From Hyphomonadaceae bacterium (lineage in GTDB: Bacteria; Pseudomonadota; Alphaproteobacteria; Caulobacterales; Aquidulcibacteraceae), in assembly GCA_009773395.1 (NCBI GenBank), contig WRPI01000002.1:110413-174412 (forward strand): DNA of 64,000 bases. The letters run 5' to 3'. Below, piece by piece: positions 1 to 9,350 of this stretch. A program made the position numbers and the translations under genes. Position 1 is the stretch's first letter. The number at the start of each line of letters is the position of its first letter. The notes below the pieces were generated by a model. The model was not told the DNA's origin. It saw nothing but the letters and a program-made list of their open reading frames with translations, and did not search any database.

Positions 1-1531
1 ATGCGCGAATATTTGCCAAATCAAATGGTAATCTGCTGTCATTGATATTCACAACCAAGCGATTGGCTTGCGGTTTGGGGCCAATAATTCGATATTGATC
101 ATCGCCAATTGGGGTAATCATATAATCGACTTCATCGCCAGCTTCAGTTTCGATTGAATAAAGCCGCAATGGCCTTGCAATTAGCCGTGCCAAAGCATCT
201 TCAAGGCTTGTTGTGCGCAAATCAATGAAGCCGCCGCCATTGCGACCAGCAAGCCCATTCAATAGCCCGCCATTGGCACGCGCCGATGAGCTTATAGTTT
301 GCACTCGGCAGGGCCAATGGCGCACGTTAAATTGATCAATATTTATTTGACCATCAGACACCAAAAGACAAATATCGGCGCGGGCAGGCAAAAGCCTATC
401 AAGGCCGCGAAGCCGTGAAGCGCCTTGATATTCGACATTCGCCAATGCGCTTAATATTGTTTGCCCTGATGGCTTTTCAAAATGGGCAATTCGTGGTTCC
501 CCATCGGAAAACAAAATCAAATCGAGGTTTTCAGGTTTCGCGCTGTCAATATAATTGGCGATTAATTGCGCTTCTTTTTGTCTGTCATCGTCGCGGCGTG
601 ACCTCGATGCGTCCCAAAACACCCGAACGCTTCGCACATTTGCTGTTACGGCGGGTTCGGCGGACATAGTGAAGTCAAAAAATTCTTCGCTATTTTCGTG
701 TTTTGAAATTGCGATTTGGTTGTTATTTGCAAGGCCACCAATAACCAAATTGCCCTCAAGTTTAATGTCGCTTTCGCGCACTAAATTTGTGGATGCGCGT
801 GAGGTGGGTTCAGTTGAGCGGCGAATTACAAAAGCCATAGGCATATGCAATTTACGGGTATTTCTCGCGTCCACTCGTGCATTCAATGGAATTGCCTGTC
901 CTCTATCCGATGTCAGTTCAACATTAACCGCGCCAACTTGGGCGGCAGTGGTTAGTGGCAATCTGTAAATTCCATCGGCACCAATTGGCGTAACATAAGA
1001 AAGCGTGATTTTGCGGCCATTATGCGGGAAAATTGGAAATACTCGTGCGCGAAATTGGTTGGCTGCGTTTACTTCGCCAAGGCTTGGATCCACGCCGCGC
1101 CTTAGGTTTTCTTCATAAGCTTCTTGGGCTTGCAATTTGGGCTGCAATACACCGTCAGTCATAACGCCGTTTACATCAAGGCCATAACCGATTACCCGGG
1201 CGCCAACTGGCAAATCAATTGTGAAATCGCCTTCAAGAGTTTGGCCAGTTGGGTTGGCGAAATCAATGACAAAAGTGGTTGTCGCCAAGCTGCCGCTGAT
1301 GTTGATTTTGATATCGAGGCTGCGAATTTGCAGCGAATTTGCAATATCGACTTGCCTATCGGAGGCAATATTATGCGCCTTCAAATCAAGGGCAGGGCGG
1401 GTGGGCGCGGTTTCATCGCGACTGGGCGCAGTCTCGGCTGCGGCATTTGCGGTAATTGGCGCGCCAATGCCGATTGCGACAAACAAGCCCAATGCGAGAA
1501 TAAGGTTCTTGTTTTTTATCGATTTAGGCAT
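1..1531 (-). CDS. VIT and von Willebrand A domain protein, secreted, C-terminus outside window
   Basis: The reading frame is open from an ATG at 1529-1531 to the window edge (510 codons), so the C-terminus is missing. A GGGAG ribosome site lies just upstream of the ATG. Residues 1-31 form a signal peptide ending near ANAAAE. Residues about 50-200 look like a VIT domain, with QAQEAYEENLRRGVDPSLGE resembling the conserved VIT motif. A VWA-like domain follows with a MIDAS motif DASRS at residues 307-311. VIT-VWA proteins are exported and thought to act in adhesion or envelope assembly; some are sortase targets. The role here is unknown. Confidence 0.8.
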   Translation of the reverse strand, partial: MPKSIKNKNLILALGLFVAIGIGAPITANAAAETAPSRDETAPTRPALDLKAHNIASDRQVDIANSLQIRSLDIKINISGSLATTTFVIDFANPTGQTLEGDFTIDLPVGARVIGYGLDVNGVMTDGVLQPKLQAQEAYEENLRRGVDPSLGEVNAANQFRARVFPIFPHNGRKITLSYVTPIGADGIYRLPLTTAAQVGAVNVELTSDRGQAIPLNARVDARNTRKLHMPMAFVIRRSTEPTSRASTNLVRESDIKLEGNLVIGGLANNNQIAISKHENSEEFFDFTMSAEPAVTANVRSVRVFWDASRSRRDDDRQKEAQLIANYIDSAKPENLDLILFSDGEPRIAHFEKPSGQTILSALANVEYQGASRLRGLDRLLPARADICLLVSDGQINIDQFNVRHWPCRVQTISSSARANGGLLNGLAGRNGGGFIDLRTTSLEDALARLIARPLRLYSIETEAGDEVDYMITPIGDDQYRIIGPKPQANRLVVNINDSRLPFDLANIRA

Positions 1532-1648
1532 TTTGGGCTCCCGAACAAAATATTTAATAGCCGAACATCGCGCCCAATTTTGTCAAGAATAAGTCACCTT
1601 TAGGGCAATTTCGGTCAAGGTCAGCTTCAACACCAAATTATTTGGTTT

Positions 1649-3007
1649 TTAAGAAGCCGAATATATTTTGAAAGCCCATGGTGCCAAGGTGTGAGTGTCA
1701 TCTGCACGAAATTCCACTTCGTCACCATTTTCAAAGTCCTTATATTTTCCATTCACGAATGCATCAGTCATTTTGAAGCTTACTGGCGAACGGGAAAAAT
1801 TGAAAACCGCAACGACCTTATTATTGCCTTTCATGCGTAAAAAGCTGAAAATTTGCTCTGGTTTATCATTTTCAATTTTTATCATACGCGCACCCCAAGC
1901 CCCATTATGCAAGGCAGGGTTTGCGGTTTTGAAGGCGGCGAGTTTTGTAAATAATGGTGCTAAATCGCAGTCTTTCCAGATAATTTCGTCTTTTTCAAAA
2001 AATGCGAGGCGTTTGGTGTTGCACGCTTCCTGGCCATTATGGATAAGCGGGATGCCTTCGCCTATAAATGATAAAGCAATTGCGGCAGGTAAAGCATCGC
2101 CAAAAGCTTCATATTGCGTCGCTTCCCATGCGTTTTTATCGTGGTTTTCCGTGAACATCATACGCATGGCATCAAGCGGCCAAGCGCTTTCATTCCCCGA
2201 ATAAAAACCATAAAGCGAAGTGGCATTGCCTTTGCCTTGGGCCAATTCATGCATGGTGTTATACCAATCCCAAGCATAAGTTGCATCAAATGCTTTGGCG
2301 TGAAGACTTCTATCCTGCCATTCGCCGAGCATAAAGACGGGCCTGATTTTGTCCATTTGGGCGCGCGCTTCTTCCCAAAAATCGGTCGGCACATAGCCAG
2401 CAACATCGGCACGATAGCCATCAATCCCAACTTCGCGAACCCAATAAGTCATGGAGTCCGTCATATATTTGCGCAAATCAGATTTGGAATAATCAAGATC
2501 AATAATATCGGACCAGTCCCACCAAGGCGTTGGATGATAATTGCCATTATGGTCTTTTTCCCACCAATCGGGATGCTGCGCCATCATAACATTGTCCCAT
2601 GCAGTGTGATTGGCAACCAAATCCAAAATAACGTGCATATTTTGCGCATGAGCCGCATCAACAAATGATTTCAAATCAGCAAGCGTCCCAAATTCGGGGT
2701 TTACGGCCCGAAAATCCTGCACAGAATAAGGGCTTCCTAAACTGCCTTTGCGGTTTTTGACGCCAATGGGGTGAATTGGCATCAGCCAAATCACGTCAAC
2801 ACCCATGGCCTTTAAGCGCGGGATTTGGACTTGCGCTGCGGCAAATGTGCCTTCCTTGGTGAAATGCCGCGTGTTAAGCTCATAAAGGACGGCGTCCTTG
2901 CTCCATTCAGGATGCTGAACCTGCACATATGGTTTTGGTTCGTAAACATTATTGCAAGCAACATTGGTGGCGATAATTATTGCAAATAAAGCAAGTTTCT
3001 TGAACAT
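1649..3007 (-). CDS. GH13 alpha-amylase family lipoprotein
   Basis: The 452-residue protein begins with a lipoprotein signal (NVAC, Cys18), so it is probably anchored in the envelope facing the periplasm. The GH13 barrel is complete. Asp201 in GYRADVAG is the expected nucleophile, Glu229 in MLGEW the acid/base, and Asp290 in TENHD the stabiliser; the region I motif DLVANH precedes them. It probably cleaves alpha-1,4 bonds in maltodextrins that entered through the outer membrane. Its ATG overlaps the stop of the upstream MFS gene (TAATG), which indicates translational coupling in a two-gene operon read away from the receptor gene. Exact substrate specificity cannot be read from the sequence. 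Confidence 0.9.
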   Translation of the reverse strand: MFKKLALFAIIIATNVACNNVYEPKPYVQVQHPEWSKDAVLYELNTRHFTKEGTFAAAQVQIPRLKAMGVDVIWLMPIHPIGVKNRKGSLGSPYSVQDFRAVNPEFGTLADLKSFVDAAHAQNMHVILDLVANHTAWDNVMMAQHPDWWEKDHNGNYHPTPWWDWSDIIDLDYSKSDLRKYMTDSMTYWVREVGIDGYRADVAGYVPTDFWEEARAQMDKIRPVFMLGEWQDRSLHAKAFDATYAWDWYNTMHELAQGKGNATSLYGFYSGNESAWPLDAMRMMFTENHDKNAWEATQYEAFGDALPAAIALSFIGEGIPLIHNGQEACNTKRLAFFEKDEIIWKDCDLAPLFTKLAAFKTANPALHNGAWGARMIKIENDKPEQIFSFLRMKGNNKVVAVFNFSRSPVSFKMTDAFVNGKYKDFENGDEVEFRADDTHTLAPWAFKIYSAS

Positions 3008-4497
3008 TATTCACCTTTATTTTCGTCAATTCGCAACATCGCCAAGCCCGCACAAGCCATAACAATGGCTGCAAATGCCATGGTCCAAATTGGTTCGGTT
3101 GGGAAAAACGCTTTAAGGACACTGCCCATCAATGTCGCAACAATCAATTGGGGGATAACGATGAAGGCATTAAATATCCCCATAAATATGCCCAATTTAT
3201 TTTGCGGCAAAGATGAAGCCAAAATTGCATATGGCATAGCAAGAATTGATGCCCAGGCGATGCCGACGAATATTTCTGACACCAAAAGTAGTTTTGCGTC
3301 GCGCAAAACCAAGAAACTGGCGTAACCCACTGCCCCAAGCAATAGACAAATCATATGGGTCTTAACTTTGCCGACTTTGCTAGTTAACCAAGGCAAAAGC
3401 AAAAGCGCCGCAATTGCCGCCACGCCATTATAGACGCCGAACATTATTCCAACCCAATTGCCTGCTTCGTTGAAGGCCGCCGACTTGGTGTCACTTGTGC
3501 CATAAAAATATTGGGCAACAACTGGGGTGGTATAAATCCACATAATAAATAACGCGGACCAAGAGAAAAATTGTGCTACCGCGAGTTTTTTCATAAGTGG
3601 CGGCATGGCCGAAAAATCACCAACAATTTGCGCCAAAACATTATTGCTTTGACCAGATTTTGCTAGATAAACCGCAATTATTCCAAGCAAGCCGTAACCC
3701 GCAAATAGGCCACCCAATAAATAAATTTCTTTTTCTAAAGCCAGCCGATTTGTTGCGAAAATTATGCCAAGGCCCAAAATAATTAGCGCCAGAAAAATGC
3801 CAATCGGTTTTTGCGCCAAATTGCCACCCAAAACTTCGGATTTTTGAGTTTCAGAGCTTTCAAATGCCGCCATTTCATCGGGGCTATATTCTTTGGTTGT
3901 GAAAATAGTCCAAAGCACTGAGAACAGCATGGCTGCGCCGCCAAACCAAAAACTATATTTGACGCTATCAGGTATGCCATTGCCGACCGCTTCATTGGAA
4001 ACACCAAGCATTGTCAAAAATGGCGGGAAGGAAGAACCAACCACTGCGCCCACGCCAATAAGCGCGGTTTGCACTGCATAGCCCGCAGCATGCTGATCCT
4101 TGCGCAACATATCGCCAACAAATGCCCTAAACGGTTCCATGGAAATATTGATTGACGCGTCCAATGCCCAAAGCATCATTGCTGCGAACCACAAAACCGG
4201 CGCATATGGCAATACAAAAAGAGAAATTGCCGCAAGTATTGCGCCAGCAAGAAAATAAGGCCTGCGCCGACCCAAGGCTCCCCAAGTCTTGTCCGAAAAA
4301 TGCCCAACAATTGGTTGAACCAAAAGCCCGGTTAATGGCGCTGCTGCCCATAATACTGGCAAATTATCCAAACTTTCGCCAAGTGATTGGAAAATTCGCG
4401 ACATATTGGAGTTTTGCAAGCCGAAGCCAATTTGTATTCCCAAAAAACCAAATGAGATATTTATAAGGCCGCCTATGCCCAGCTTTGGCTTTTCCAT
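3007..4497 (-). CDS. MFS sugar transporter (GPH/SLC45-like), probable maltose or maltodextrin permease
   Basis: This 496-residue integral membrane protein has about 12 hydrophobic segments. The loop motif GALGRRRPYFLAG after the second segment is typical of the sucrose/maltose cation-symporter group (SLC45 and GPH type). Such proteins carry di- or oligosaccharides across the inner membrane. It is first in the operon with the GH13 lipoprotein and is read divergently from the TonB-dependent receptor, across a 455-bp region full of operator-like palindromes. That context supports a role in maltodextrin import. The substrate is inferred from neighbours, not seen in the sequence. Confidence 0.88.
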   Translation of the reverse strand: MEKPKLGIGGLINISFGFLGIQIGFGLQNSNMSRIFQSLGESLDNLPVLWAAAPLTGLLVQPIVGHFSDKTWGALGRRRPYFLAGAILAAISLFVLPYAPVLWFAAMMLWALDASINISMEPFRAFVGDMLRKDQHAAGYAVQTALIGVGAVVGSSFPPFLTMLGVSNEAVGNGIPDSVKYSFWFGGAAMLFSVLWTIFTTKEYSPDEMAAFESSETQKSEVLGGNLAQKPIGIFLALIILGLGIIFATNRLALEKEIYLLGGLFAGYGLLGIIAVYLAKSGQSNNVLAQIVGDFSAMPPLMKKLAVAQFFSWSALFIMWIYTTPVVAQYFYGTSDTKSAAFNEAGNWVGIMFGVYNGVAAIAALLLLPWLTSKVGKVKTHMICLLLGAVGYASFLVLRDAKLLLVSEIFVGIAWASILAMPYAILASSLPQNKLGIFMGIFNAFIVIPQLIVATLMGSVLKAFFPTEPIWTMAFAAIVMACAGLAMLRIDENKGE

Positions 4498-4596
4498 TGT
4501 TTCACTCCCATAGTAAATTTTCGTGTTAATTTTCGCAAATTTTGTAATTTTTTGCGATTCGTGCCTGCAAATCTTTTAGAATGCAAGGAAATTGTT

Positions 4597-4610
4597 TGCA
4601 AAATTTTGCA
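4597..4610. promoter_or_regulatory. Operator-like palindrome 1
   Basis: This is the core of a perfect 18-bp palindrome, TTTGCAAAATTTTGCAAA (4595-4612). It lies about 100 bp upstream of the MFS transporter start and is the best-conserved member of the array. Confidence 0.65.
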
Positions 4611-4676
4611 AATTCGCCGTTTGTGGGCATCGAAATGGGCACAAGCAGTTGATTTTGTTCAGACATTGAATTTGTC

Positions 4677-4690
4677 TGCAAAAATTTGCA
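4677..4690. promoter_or_regulatory. Operator-like palindrome 2
   Basis: The half-sites TGCAAA and TTTGCA are separated by AA. The symmetry extends to 8-bp arms (TCTGCAAA/TTTGCAGA, 4675-4692). Confidence 0.62.
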
Positions 4691-4711
4691 GAAATTGCAC
4701 TTGAAAAATCT

Positions 4712-4725
4712 TGCAAATTTTTGCA
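4712..4725. promoter_or_regulatory. Operator-like palindrome 3
   Basis: TGCAAA-TT-TTTGCA, with the same 2-bp spacer as sites 1, 2 and 5. Its centre is 35 bp from that of site 2. Confidence 0.62.
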
Positions 4726-4786
4726 TGAAAACTGTGTGAAAAATGCAATACCAATGAGAAATAAGAGTAATTATTGTGAAAAAACC

Positions 4787-4798
4787 TGCAAATTTGCA
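4787..4798. promoter_or_regulatory. Operator-like palindrome 4 (no spacer)
   Basis: TGCAAATTTGCA is a perfect 12-bp palindrome but lacks the 2-bp spacer of the other sites, so it may bind more weakly or be fortuitous. Confidence 0.45.
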
Positions 4799-4861
4799 AT
4801 AATAACGCTAGACTTTGCGTAAAAATCCCCTATCCATGTCGGGTCAAGTGCCTTTTTGTAA

Positions 4862-4875
4862 TGCAAAAATTTGCA
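4862..4875. promoter_or_regulatory. Operator-like palindrome 5
   Basis: TGCAAA-AA-TTTGCA lies about 80 bp before the TonB receptor start, a position where a bound repressor could block its promoter. Confidence 0.62.
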
Positions 4876-4952
4876 ATAATTGGGTTCGGATACAATTACA
4901 ATAAATGAATTTGCAGAAATTTTTCGCAAAACATGTAAACTGGGAGTTACAA

Positions 4953-7718
4953 ATGAGGAAATCAGCAACAAATCTGGGAATCTATGGTCGTCGCAATATA
5001 TTGGGTGCAAGTATGTTGGCACTTAGTGCATCCTTGATTGCCAATGGCGCGATGGCGCAAGAAGCCGCGCCAGCAGCGGGCGAAGTAGTGATAGTGACTG
5101 GTATCCGCAAGGGGCTGCAAGATTCTGTCAATGCAAAAAGGGTTTCCACGCAAATTGGTGATGGGGTTAATGCCGAAGATATTGGCAAATTGCCAGATGT
5201 TTCGATCGCAGAATCAATTGCGCGTTTGCCAGGTATCGCGGCGCAGCGCACCAATGGTCGCGCACAATCACTAAGTGTTCGCGGTCTTGGCCCTGACTAT
5301 ACTGTGACAACGCTTAATGGTCGTGAGCAAGTTTCAACTAATGACAATCGTTCAGTTGAGTTTGACCAATATCCATCAGAACTAATCAATGCGGTGTTTG
5401 TTTACAAAACTCCAAACGCTTCGATGGTAAATCAAGGTGTTGCTGGTACTGCTGATTTGCAGACTGTGCGCCCTTTGACTTTTGGTCGTAGAGTGTTTGC
5501 AGTTAGTGCACGTCGTGAACAAAATAGCGAAGATGCCGCAATTGGTGGTTATGAGAATTTCGGCAACCGTTTTTCGGCGACTTATATTGATACTTTCATG
5601 GATGGCACAGTTGGCGTAGCGCTTGGTTTTGCCCATACTACTTCACCATATCAAGCCACAAAAGATGAACCTTGGGGTGACGGCAATTTAGCAAGCCAAA
5701 ATGGCGCTTTCCTCCCCGGCGGTCAAAAGAACCAAGTTCAATCGTCAAATCTAAAACGTGACGGCCTTATGGGTGTTCTTGAATTTAGACCTAATGATCG
5801 TTTGCATATTACTATTGATGGTTATCACTCAGATTTCAAAGAAATTCAGCAAATCGCCCGTCTTGAATATCCTTTGGCATGGGGCGGTGCGACTTTGGCG
5901 TCGGGCGTCCTTTCGTCTGATGGCAAATTCTACAATTCCGGTACATTCACTGGCGTAAAAGTTATTGTCGAAAATTATGCAAATCGCAGAACTTCGCAAA
6001 TTGATGAAATCGGTTTTAACTTAAATTACGACATTAGTGATAATTGGTCAGTAGCGATTGATGCTAATAGCCAAAGATTGAGCCGCACCGATTTGATTCT
6101 CGAAACCACTGCTGGCACTGGGCCAAATGGCGTTGGCGCAAATGACACCGTGAATTTCCTTCGCGGTGCCAATAATTCATACACAATCACTGGTGCATTG
6201 GATTATACTAGCTTTGACAATATCTTCCTAACTGATCCTAAAGGTTGGGGCGGTTCGGCTGGTCGTGCGGGCTATGTTAAAAATCCAACTATTGATGATG
6301 AATTATCAGCAATCAGGCTTTCGGCAACTCGCACAATTGAATCTTCTTTGTTAGATTCAGTGACTTTTGGCTTCAACCAAACTACCCACACCAAGTCCAA
6401 AGTAAACCGTGAAGGCGCGATTACGCTTCCGGGTCTGGTAAGCCAAGCCCAAGTGCCGGCTGCTTATCGCCGCGGCACAACCGATGCGTCATTCCTAGGC
6501 AATGGCAAAGGCATGATCGCTTATGATGCGCTCGGCCTTTATGACAGTGGCTATTATGGTTTCAGTGCTTTCACTGGCGATAATGATAAGAAAAATTGGA
6601 GTGTCGATGAAACAATCCAAACTGCTTATATTATGGCGAATATTGACACTGAATTCGCCGGTATGCCAGTGACTGGTAATGTCGGTTTGCAATATGTCCA
6701 TTCAGATCAATCCGCGACTTCGGCATTTGTTAGCGGCGTTGGCGGTTCAAGATATGTAACCGACGGCGCAGATTATAGCGACACATTGCCAAGCATCAAT
6801 TTGAACTTTGAAGTTGCAGAAAATCTAAAGGTTCGCTTAGGTGCAGCCACAACCATCGCGCGCCCACGTATGGACGATTTGTCAACTGGCACTGGTTATG
6901 GCGTAACCCTAAATACAGGCGTGCCTAGCATTTTCCAAGGCTCACCTAGATATTGGTCCGGTGGCGGTGGTAATGCGCAATTGCGTCCGTGGAAGTCGAA
7001 TTCATTCGATATTTCAGTTGAAAAATATTTTGGTCGTAGAGGTTATATTTCAGCGGCGCTATTCTATAAAGACATTACGTCGTTCATTTATAGTGCGACA
7101 GTCCTAAAAGATTATACTGGTGCGCCTTTGCCGGCATATTGCTATGATGCAGGTGGTGCTCAAATATTGAGTGGTGGCGTATGGATATGTTCTATGGCTA
7201 ACACGAACCGTATTGGCACCACTGGCGGCCAAACCAATGGTAGCGCTGGTTACATAAATGGTATGGAGCTTGCACTTTCATTGCCATTTGAAATGATCAC
7301 TCCTGCGCTTGACGGCTTTGGTTTGATTGCTTCGGCTTCGTTTAACAACTCAAGCATCAACCCAACTGGCACTGGTGAAGTAGCCATCCCGGGCCTTTCG
7401 GAGCAAATTATCAACACCACTATTTATTACGAAAAACATGGTTTCTCAGCTCGCTTGAGTAATCGTTATCGTGGTGATTTTGTTGGTGAAGTTCCTGACT
7501 ATACCAACTCATTGCAAACTCGCAATGTTCGTTCAGAATCAATTCTTGATGCTCAGTTAGGTTATACTTTCCAAAGTGGCCCTGCGAATGGACTTAATTT
7601 GTCGTTCTCAGCGTCCAACATCACAAATGAACCTTTCTTCATGTATCAAGGCGACAATGTGGTTCGTGAAGAAAAATATGGTGCAACTTATATGTTTGGT
7701 GCCAGCTACAGGTTCTAA
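4953..7718 (+). CDS. TonB-dependent receptor, probable maltodextrin outer-membrane transporter
   Basis: The chosen ATG has a GGGAG ribosome site 6-7 bp upstream and gives a normal signal peptide ending at NGAMAQ; an in-frame ATG at 4905 lies in operator-like DNA and is less likely. The 921-residue protein has a plug domain (DVSIAESIARLPGIAAQR, RGLGPDYTVTTLNGREQV) and a long beta-barrel ending in an aromatic residue (GASYRF), as outer-membrane receptors do. It should bind a substrate outside the cell and import it using TonB energy. Its neighbours are amylases, glucosidases and a sugar permease, so a maltodextrin is the likely ligand. It is followed by a strong terminator. Confidence 0.93.
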   Translation: MRKSATNLGIYGRRNILGASMLALSASLIANGAMAQEAAPAAGEVVIVTGIRKGLQDSVNAKRVSTQIGDGVNAEDIGKLPDVSIAESIARLPGIAAQRTNGRAQSLSVRGLGPDYTVTTLNGREQVSTNDNRSVEFDQYPSELINAVFVYKTPNASMVNQGVAGTADLQTVRPLTFGRRVFAVSARREQNSEDAAIGGYENFGNRFSATYIDTFMDGTVGVALGFAHTTSPYQATKDEPWGDGNLASQNGAFLPGGQKNQVQSSNLKRDGLMGVLEFRPNDRLHITIDGYHSDFKEIQQIARLEYPLAWGGATLASGVLSSDGKFYNSGTFTGVKVIVENYANRRTSQIDEIGFNLNYDISDNWSVAIDANSQRLSRTDLILETTAGTGPNGVGANDTVNFLRGANNSYTITGALDYTSFDNIFLTDPKGWGGSAGRAGYVKNPTIDDELSAIRLSATRTIESSLLDSVTFGFNQTTHTKSKVNREGAITLPGLVSQAQVPAAYRRGTTDASFLGNGKGMIAYDALGLYDSGYYGFSAFTGDNDKKNWSVDETIQTAYIMANIDTEFAGMPVTGNVGLQYVHSDQSATSAFVSGVGGSRYVTDGADYSDTLPSINLNFEVAENLKVRLGAATTIARPRMDDLSTGTGYGVTLNTGVPSIFQGSPRYWSGGGGNAQLRPWKSNSFDISVEKYFGRRGYISAALFYKDITSFIYSATVLKDYTGAPLPAYCYDAGGAQILSGGVWICSMANTNRIGTTGGQTNGSAGYINGMELALSLPFEMITPALDGFGLIASASFNNSSINPTGTGEVAIPGLSEQIINTTIYYEKHGFSARLSNRYRGDFVGEVPDYTNSLQTRNVRSESILDAQLGYTFQSGPANGLNLSFSASNITNEPFFMYQGDNVVREEKYGATYMFGASYRF

Positions 7719-7752
7719 AAGCTCCTTATTTGGAAAGCACAGCTAACTAAAG

Positions 7753-7788
7753 ACACCTGCTAAACCCGTATTTAGCAGGTGTTTTTTT
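7753..7788 (+). terminator. Rho-independent terminator after the TonB receptor gene
   Basis: A 12-bp stem (ACACCTGCTAAA pairing with TTTAGCAGGTGT) with a 6-base loop is followed by a run of T. It separates the receptor transcript from the downstream halogenase gene, though readthrough is possible. Confidence 0.9.
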
Positions 7789-7827
7789 GCCAAAAATCTG
7801 CAAGATTGTTTCTTCAAGGGGATACAA

Positions 7828-9336
7828 ATGTCACAAACGAATATCAGAGAATTGGTGATTGTTGGCGGCGGCACTGCTGGCTGGATGACGGCGGCGGCAA
7901 TTGCCAAAGTTATGGGGCCACAGGTCAATATAACTTTGGTTGAGTCGGACGATATTGGCATTGTTGGCGTCGGCGAAGCCACAATTCCACCAATCAAGCT
8001 ATTCAATGATTTGGTGCGGATTGATGAAGATGATTTTTTGGCCAAAACCCAAGGCACTTTCAAATTGGGCATTCAATTTGTTGATTGGTATAAAAAAGGC
8101 GAAACTTATTCCCACGATTTTGGGCCAATTGGCAAAGACCTTGGCTATATTCCATTTCATAATTACTGGCTGAATGAGCATCGCAAAGGATCCAAGCACA
8201 GCCTTTGGGATTATGGCGTAAACAACCTTGCCATGCGCCAAAATAAGTTTGACCGTTTGGCCATGATACCAAACTCACCATTGCCAGGTATAGTTCACGC
8301 ATTTCATTTTGACGCTTCGCTTTACGCCAAATATTTGCGCAGCATTGGCGAGAAATTGGGGGTAAAGCGGGTTGAAGGCATGGTTTTGGGTGCTACGCTT
8401 AACAGTGAAAATGGCTTCATTGACCATATAAACATGAAAAATGGCGAGAAAATCGCGGGCGATTTTTTTGTCGATTGTTCGGGCTTTCGCGGGCTTTTGA
8501 TTGGCGACGCTTTGCAAACTAAATTTGAAGATTTTTCAAATTGGCTGCCAGTAAATCGCGCCTTGGCTGTGCCGTGCGAAAAAACTACACCGCTAACGCC
8601 TTTCACACGCTCAACCGCGCACAAGGCTGGTTGGCAATGGCGCATTCCGTTGCAACATCGAACTGGTAATGGCAATGTTTATTGCGCCGATTTTATGAGC
8701 GATGACGAAGCCCATGATCATTTGCTACAAAACCTTGATGGTAAGCCGCTTGCGGATCCGCGCTTGATAAAATTCACGACTGGACGAAGGGCAGATTTTT
8801 GGGTCAAAAACTGCATTTCAATTGGGCTGTCTGGTGGATTTTTGGAACCGCTTGAATCGACGGCAATCCATTTAATCCAATCGTCAATAAATCAACTAAT
8901 TTCGTTTTTCCCGCAAAAAGGCGAAAACCATGCGGCAAAAGCCGAATATAACCACTTATTGAAAAGTGAATTTGATTATATCCGCGATTTCATCGTTCTG
9001 CATTATCACGCCAATGAAAGACATGGCGAAAAATTCTGGGACGAAATGCGCGCAAAACCAATCCCCGATACATTGGCGCATAAAATTGAACTTTTCCGTG
9101 AAGCGGGCGCAATCAGCACAAACCACGAAGATATATTCAAACTCTCAAGTTGGGTCCAAGTGATGTTGGGTCAAGGCATTATGCCCGCCGCCAACCACCC
9201 TTTTGTAAACACAATTGCACCCAAGGATTTGGAAAATTACATGAATGATTTGCGCACTATTATGGGCGCTGCAGTAGAAAATATGCCCAGCCATGAAGCA
9301 TTTATCGCGCGCCTTTGCCGTGCACGGCCAGAATAG
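7828..9336 (+). CDS. Flavin-dependent tryptophan halogenase family protein
   Basis: The 502-residue protein has the family's main signatures. The FAD-binding GGGTAG is at residues 13-18, a lysine sits at position 79 like the catalytic Lys79 of PrnA and RebH, the WxWxIP motif is W269-Q-W-R-I-P274, and an EPLES motif with the second catalytic acid lies further on. These enzymes use FADH2 and oxygen to halogenate indoles or other aromatic rings. Homologues beside TonB receptors in sugar loci have no proven substrate. It starts after a good AAGGGG site and is followed 14 bp later by a DUF6445 gene, probably as one operon. All key residues are present, so it is probably active. Confidence 0.92.
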   Translation: MSQTNIRELVIVGGGTAGWMTAAAIAKVMGPQVNITLVESDDIGIVGVGEATIPPIKLFNDLVRIDEDDFLAKTQGTFKLGIQFVDWYKKGETYSHDFGPIGKDLGYIPFHNYWLNEHRKGSKHSLWDYGVNNLAMRQNKFDRLAMIPNSPLPGIVHAFHFDASLYAKYLRSIGEKLGVKRVEGMVLGATLNSENGFIDHINMKNGEKIAGDFFVDCSGFRGLLIGDALQTKFEDFSNWLPVNRALAVPCEKTTPLTPFTRSTAHKAGWQWRIPLQHRTGNGNVYCADFMSDDEAHDHLLQNLDGKPLADPRLIKFTTGRRADFWVKNCISIGLSGGFLEPLESTAIHLIQSSINQLISFFPQKGENHAAKAEYNHLLKSEFDYIRDFIVLHYHANERHGEKFWDEMRAKPIPDTLAHKIELFREAGAISTNHEDIFKLSSWVQVMLGQGIMPAANHPFVNTIAPKDLENYMNDLRTIMGAAVENMPSHEAFIARLCRARPE

Positions 9337-9350
9337 GCGGATAAGGCGCA

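Larger units (their letters stand above)
4498..4952. promoter_or_regulatory. Divergent control region with an array of TGCAAA-WW-TTTGCA palindromes
   Basis: This AT-rich stretch separates the divergent MFS transporter and TonB receptor genes. It holds at least five palindromes built on TGCAAA and TTTGCA half-sites, listed separately, plus isolated half-sites near 4533, 4565, 4582 and 4910-4930. No reading frame here looks real. The array probably binds the LacI-type regulator encoded at 13733-14746 and controls both directions; that link is inferred from location and symmetry. Confidence 0.7.

Noticed and set aside
1695-2668. Overlapping plus-strand open frames within the GH13 lipoprotein gene
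   Set aside because: They are shadows of a well-supported minus-strand gene and show no domain or start signal.
4526-4726. 66-codon minus-strand frame in the receptor/transporter intergenic region
   Set aside because: It is built from the TGCAAA repeats themselves and has no ribosome site; the repeats are better read as operators.
7743-8072. Minus-strand frame across the receptor terminator and halogenase start
   Set aside because: It reads through a strong terminator hairpin and antisense to the conserved FAD motif.
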